Below, in pieces: positions 60,828 to 64,000 of a stretch of 64,000 bases of DNA. Every line of letters starts with the position of its first letter. The stretch's first letter is position 1. Both the position numbers and the translations under genes were made by a program. Source of the DNA: Longispora sp040681875 (GTDB taxonomy: Bacteria; Actinomycetota; Actinomycetes; Mycobacteriales; Micromonosporaceae); contig NZ_JBFAZP010000006.1 of assembly GCF_040681875.1 (NCBI RefSeq), forward strand, positions 248,001 through 312,000. Direction: 5' to 3'. The notes beneath the pieces are model-generated. The model saw only the letters and a list, made by a program, of their open reading frames with translations. It was not told the origin of the DNA and searched no databases.

Positions 60828-61607
60828 CTAGTAGTAGTTGTCGGCTTCGTCGCAGGGCTTGTTCATGTCCTTGGCGAGCTGGGTCGCCTTGGCCGAGTCC
60901 TTGTTCCCCAGGGCGTCGAAGAACTCGTCCACCAGCTTCAGGCAGGTCGCCAGCGCCTGCTGCGCCTTCTCGGCTTCCTTGGTCTTGTTCTGGGAGCCGG
61001 TGAGCTGCTGCTTGACGCCGTCGAGCTCGGTCTTCAGGGAGGAGGCCTTGGTGTTGGCCTCGCTGAGCGACTTCTCCTTGGCGGCGACCTCGCGCTGGGA
61101 CTTGCTGTAGTCGCCGCTCTTGGAGACGAACAGGACGGTCATGACGGCGGCGAGGATGACGACGACGGCGAGGAGGCCGGCGAGTACGGGGACGGCCTTG
61201 CTCTTCTTCGGGGCGCCGAGCAGGACGTCGGGCGCGCCGTAGGGGGCGGGGAAGCCGGGGCCGCCGGAGGTCGGGTACTGGGAGGTCGGCGCGGCCGGGG
61301 GCTCCATGTGGACGGGCGGGTCGACGTGCGCCGGGGGCTCGAAGGCCGCGGGGACGCCGGAGGTCGGGGCCTCGTGGCCGGTCGGGGCGGCGTACGCCGG
61401 GGCGGGCTGGCCGTAGCCGGGCTGTGCCGGGGCGTAGCCGTCCTGCGCCGGGGCGGCGGGGTCGAACCCGGCCGGGGCGGGGGCGGTGTGCGCCGGGGCG
61501 GCGTCGTGGCCGGGGGCCGGGTAGGGCTGGCCGTAGGGGACCGCCTCGGTGGGGGCGTCCGCGGGGCGCTGGGGGTCGTGGGGGTACGGGGAATTGGGGT
61601 GGGACAT
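60828..61607 (-). CDS. Pro-rich single-pass membrane protein with coiled coil (paralogue 1)
   Basis: The 259-residue protein has a disordered Pro/Ala/Tyr-rich N-terminus (about 1-135) and one transmembrane helix (about 143-165). An extracellular coiled coil follows (about 166-220, SLKTELDGVKQQLTGSQNKTKEAE), then a small C-terminal domain with two Cys (ATCLKLV; KPCDEAD). It is paralogous to the gene at 62516-63292. GGAG lies six bases before ATG 61607. The function is unknown. It shares strand and proximity with a membrane protease. Confidence 0.8.
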   Translation of the reverse strand: MSHPNSPYPHDPQRPADAPTEAVPYGQPYPAPGHDAAPAHTAPAPAGFDPAAPAQDGYAPAQPGYGQPAPAYAAPTGHEAPTSGVPAAFEPPAHVDPPVHMEPPAAPTSQYPTSGGPGFPAPYGAPDVLLGAPKKSKAVPVLAGLLAVVVILAAVMTVLFVSKSGDYSKSQREVAAKEKSLSEANTKASSLKTELDGVKQQLTGSQNKTKEAEKAQQALATCLKLVDEFFDALGNKDSAKATQLAKDMNKPCDEADNYY

Positions 61608-61637
61608 GTGCTGCTCCAACGTGTTGTTCAGGGGTTT

Positions 61638-62435
61638 CTAGCAGAGGGAGAAGGCGGTGCACGCTTCCGCGATCGCGACGGCGAATCCGATGCCCTCGGC
61701 GTTGGTCACCTTGGCCGTGGCCACCCCGATCACCCGGGCGTCCTTGTCGACGACCGGTCCGCCGGAGTTGCCGGGGTTGATGGGCGCGTCGAACTGGATG
61801 ATCTTCCGGCTCTCGCCGGGGAACTCCCGGATCGCGCTGACCACGCCCGAGGTGACGCTGTCCATCAGGCCCTTGGGCGCGCCGACCACCACCACCGGGG
61901 ATCCCGGGGTGACGTCCACGCCGAGGATCTCCAGTTTCGGGAAGACCTGGGTGGCGAGGAGCACCGCCAGGTCGCGTTCCTTGTCCTTGTGGACGATCGT
62001 CGCCGGGTACAGCTCGCTCTCGCGTTCGAGCTTGACCTCGGAGCCGCCCTTGTCGACGACGTCGGCCACGACGTGGTAGTTCGTCATCAGGTACGTGCCG
62101 CCGGCGGGCCCGGGCTTGCCGAACGCGAAGGCGGTGCCCTGGGAGCGGCCGGCGACGACGGTGAACACGCTGGGGCGGACCTTCTTGGCGACCGCGGCGG
62201 TGTCGATGGTGTTGCCGGCCCGGCGTTCGAGTTCCACCAGCCGCTGGTCGAGCGCTGACGCCCTGTCCCCGGCGGTGGCGACCTTGCGGTTGAGGGTGTG
62301 GATCTGAAAGGCCTGGAGGCTCACGAGAACGGTGAGTCCGACGACCAGTACGAGGGCCAGGACGGCCGGCCAGTTGCGCCGGTCCCGGGTCAGCGGAACC
62401 TGGGCGCGCGCAGACTCCTCGTGTACCACTGACAT
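61638..62435 (-). CDS. Membrane-anchored trypsin-like serine protease (S1C/HtrA-like)
   Basis: The 265-residue protein has one N-terminal transmembrane helix (about 23-45) and a short coiled coil. A trypsin-like domain follows with an intact triad: His in MTNYHVV, Asp in RDLAVLL, Ser in NPGNSGGPV. There is no PDZ domain, so it is shorter than HtrA/DegP. GGGGGAG precedes ATG 62435 by eight bases. It lies between two paralogous coiled-coil membrane proteins that may be partners or substrates. Confidence 0.88.
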   Translation of the reverse strand: MSVVHEESARAQVPLTRDRRNWPAVLALVLVVGLTVLVSLQAFQIHTLNRKVATAGDRASALDQRLVELERRAGNTIDTAAVAKKVRPSVFTVVAGRSQGTAFAFGKPGPAGGTYLMTNYHVVADVVDKGGSEVKLERESELYPATIVHKDKERDLAVLLATQVFPKLEILGVDVTPGSPVVVVGAPKGLMDSVTSGVVSAIREFPGESRKIIQFDAPINPGNSGGPVVDKDARVIGVATAKVTNAEGIGFAVAIAEACTAFSLC

Positions 62436-62515
62436 TGTTGTGACTCCCCCGTAATGCAACTGCGAGTGCTCACCATACAGATCTGGGCGCGATTCGCCCT
62501 AGCTGATATCCGTCT

Positions 62516-63292
62516 CTATTTGATATACGGCTCCGCCTGGTTGCACGGTGTCCGCATCTGTCCCAGGATCTCCTGCGCCTTGGCCTTACTCGCCTCGTCG
62601 CCGGCCGACAACGTGTTGAGGAAGTCGAAGGTGAGCCGCAGGCAGGTGGCGACGACCTTCTTCTGTTCCTCGAGGTCCTTGCCCGCGCTCTGCGAACCCG
62701 CGAGTTGCTGTTTCGTCTTCTCCAACTCCGACTTCTGCGCGGCGACGGTGGCGTTGAGTTCGGAGATCTTCTGGTCCTTGCCGGCGACCGAGTCGGCCTT
62801 CTTCCGGACCGCGTCGGACTCGGAGGTGCCGGAGACGTACAGCCCGGTCATGACGGCGGCGGCGAGGAACAGGAGCACCGAGAGGGCCGCGAGCAGCGGG
62901 ACGGCCTTCGAACGGCGGGCCGGCCGGGGGCGGTCGAGGCCGTAGCCGGTGACGGGGGTGCCGGAGATCGGCGGGCCCGAGTAGACCGGGACCGGGTCGT
63001 GCCGGGGGGTGACCGGGAAGACGCCGGGCGGGTCGGCCGGGTAGGCGCCCGGCGGGTCCGGCGGGAACTCGACCTGCGGGAACACCACCCGGGTGGGGGC
63101 CGGCGGGGACACGACCGGCCGCGCGGGGACCGCCCGGGGCAGGGTCTGCTGGGTGGCCTGTTCCGACTGGAGGAACTGCGGCTGGAACAGCGTGGGCTGG
63201 TCGACGTTGAGCGTGGGCTGGTCGGAGTCGTCGGGCCGGTAGACCGGCGGCGGCTCCTGGCCGTATTCTCCTGGGCCCTGGGGGTTCGACAT
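62516..63292 (-). CDS. Pro-rich single-pass membrane protein with coiled coil (paralogue 2)
   Basis: The 258-residue protein has the same plan as the gene at 60828: a disordered Pro-rich N-terminus, the SKAVPLLAAL-transmembrane segment (about 130-155), coiled coil KSELEKTKQQLAGSQ, and a C-terminal domain with VATCLRLTFDFLNTL and TPCNQAEPY. Similarity to paralogue 1 is strongest from the membrane segment onward. GGAG lies six bases before the chosen ATG. One codon upstream is another ATG. Confidence 0.8.
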   Translation of the reverse strand: MSNPQGPGEYGQEPPPVYRPDDSDQPTLNVDQPTLFQPQFLQSEQATQQTLPRAVPARPVVSPPAPTRVVFPQVEFPPDPPGAYPADPPGVFPVTPRHDPVPVYSGPPISGTPVTGYGLDRPRPARRSKAVPLLAALSVLLFLAAAVMTGLYVSGTSESDAVRKKADSVAGKDQKISELNATVAAQKSELEKTKQQLAGSQSAGKDLEEQKKVVATCLRLTFDFLNTLSAGDEASKAKAQEILGQMRTPCNQAEPYIK

Positions 63293-63444
63293 CATGCTCT
63301 CCAGACACACATCGCGGACCCTCACCGTAGCGACGATGCGCAAGCCGCTGAAACCATCAGGAAACCGTCACGCGGCGAGGAGGCGGGCAACACGCCCGCC
63401 GGGGGGCTCGACGGGCAGCGGGTCGCGCCCCGTACGGTGGTCGG

Positions 63445-64000
63445 ATGGCCGATGATCGCCCGTCCCCCACGTACCCGCACGACGCCGAACCCCCGCAGCA
63501 CACCGCCCTGCTCGTAGAGCCCAGGGACGGCACGCCGGCGCCGATCGTGGACACGGACGGCCTGCGCGCGTACTCCGACCGGCTCGCCTCGGGCACCGGC
63601 CCGATCGCGGTGGACGCCGAACGCGCGTCCGGTTACCGCTACGGGCAGCGGGCGTACCTGATCCAGCTGCGCCGGGTGGGCGCGGGGACGGCGCTGGTGG
63701 ACCCCGTACCCCTCGAGGATTTCTCCTCGCTCGCCGAGGCTCTCACGGGCCCGGAATGGGTGCTGCACGCGGCGAGCCAGGACCTGCCGTGCCTCGCGGA
63801 GATCGGGCTGCGGCCGACGCTGCTGTTCGACACGGAGCTGGGCGCGCGGCTCGCGGGCTTCGAGCGGGTGGGCCTGGCGGCGCTGACCGAGAGCCTGCTC
63901 GGCTTCACGCTGGAGAAGCACCACTCGGCGGCCGACTGGAGCAGCCGGCCCCTGCCGGAGTCCTGGCTGACCTACGCCGCCCTGGACGTGGAACTCCTGA
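63445..64000 (+). CDS. rnd: Ribonuclease D (3' end beyond window)
   Basis: The first 185 codons are present. The DEDD exonuclease domain starts PIAVDAERASGYRYGQRAYLIQLRR (motif I, Asp then Glu). It continues with LHAASQDLPCLAEIG (motif II Asp) and FDTELGARLAGF, and reaches TYAALDVELL (motif III, Tyr/Asp) at the window edge. An HRDC domain would be expected beyond. It trims RNA 3' ends, including tRNA precursors. TACGGT (63433-63438) lies six bases before ATG 63445. Confidence 0.92.
   Translation, partial: MADDRPSPTYPHDAEPPQHTALLVEPRDGTPAPIVDTDGLRAYSDRLASGTGPIAVDAERASGYRYGQRAYLIQLRRVGAGTALVDPVPLEDFSSLAEALTGPEWVLHAASQDLPCLAEIGLRPTLLFDTELGARLAGFERVGLAALTESLLGFTLEKHHSAADWSSRPLPESWLTYAALDVELL

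Overview
The window is about 64 kb of very GC-rich actinobacterial chromosome, most likely from the Micromonosporales or a close relative. The signs are near-exclusive G/C third codon positions, frequent GTG starts and leaderless promoters, an AfsR/SARP regulator, a DUF3000 gene beside ribonuclease D, the coproporphyrin haem genes hemE/hemG/hemQ, and a YbaB-WXG-toxin operon. No rRNA operon, replication origin, CRISPR array or transposase was seen.

Layout. 0-8.6 kb: mixed housekeeping genes (double GNAT, ArsR regulator, oligopeptide-binding lipoprotein, K+ channel, large SARP regulator). 8.7-15.1 kb: a HerA-SbcD-SbcC-NurA set, the archaeal-type double-strand-break end-resection genes, in one direction. 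15.2-17.6 kb: secreted hydrolase and hypotheticals. 17.6-21.8 kb: a lower-GC island (acetyltransferase, XRE/TPR regulator, two tiny Cys-containing proteins, Fe(II)/2OG oxygenase, Nudix hydrolase, small proteins) that abuts a 5'-truncated resident acetyltransferase. 22-33.5 kb: redox and miscellaneous genes (aldo/keto reductase, rhodanese with divergent GlxA-type regulator, msrB, DEAD-box helicase with a structured leader and upstream ORF, SDR, ACT protein, kinase-like protein). 33.58-33.85 kb: two tRNA-like genes in circularly permuted order (3' half before 5' half). 33.9-37.7 kb: an M16-like peptidase pair and a beta-helix membrane protein. 37.8-53.7 kb: cobalamin corrin-ring genes (cobN under a B12 riboswitch; cobG-cobH-cobIJ; cobK; cbiD; cobM; cobL). 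These are interrupted by a five-gene type VII-associated EndoU toxin/immunity operon and pyrE. 54-60.3 kb: haem genes with a MerR/TipAS regulator and a HEAT-repeat protein. 60.3-64 kb: a trypsin-like membrane protease between two paralogous Pro-rich/coiled-coil membrane proteins, then the 5' part of ribonuclease D.

How the parts work together. HerA/NurA and SbcC/SbcD are expected to process DNA ends jointly. The cob genes supply most corrin methylations, the C20-oxidation step and the cobalt chelatase, as a mixed CobG-plus-CbiD set. HemE, HemG and HemQ fit the coproporphyrin-dependent haem route of Gram-positive bacteria. The EndoU operon is a contact- or secretion-dependent toxin with its immunity gene.

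The most unusual observation is the pair of permuted tRNA-like genes at 33.6-33.85 kb. Each has a perfect 7-bp acceptor helix, a T-arm and D-arm in correct register, and a leader that pairs with its own trailer.
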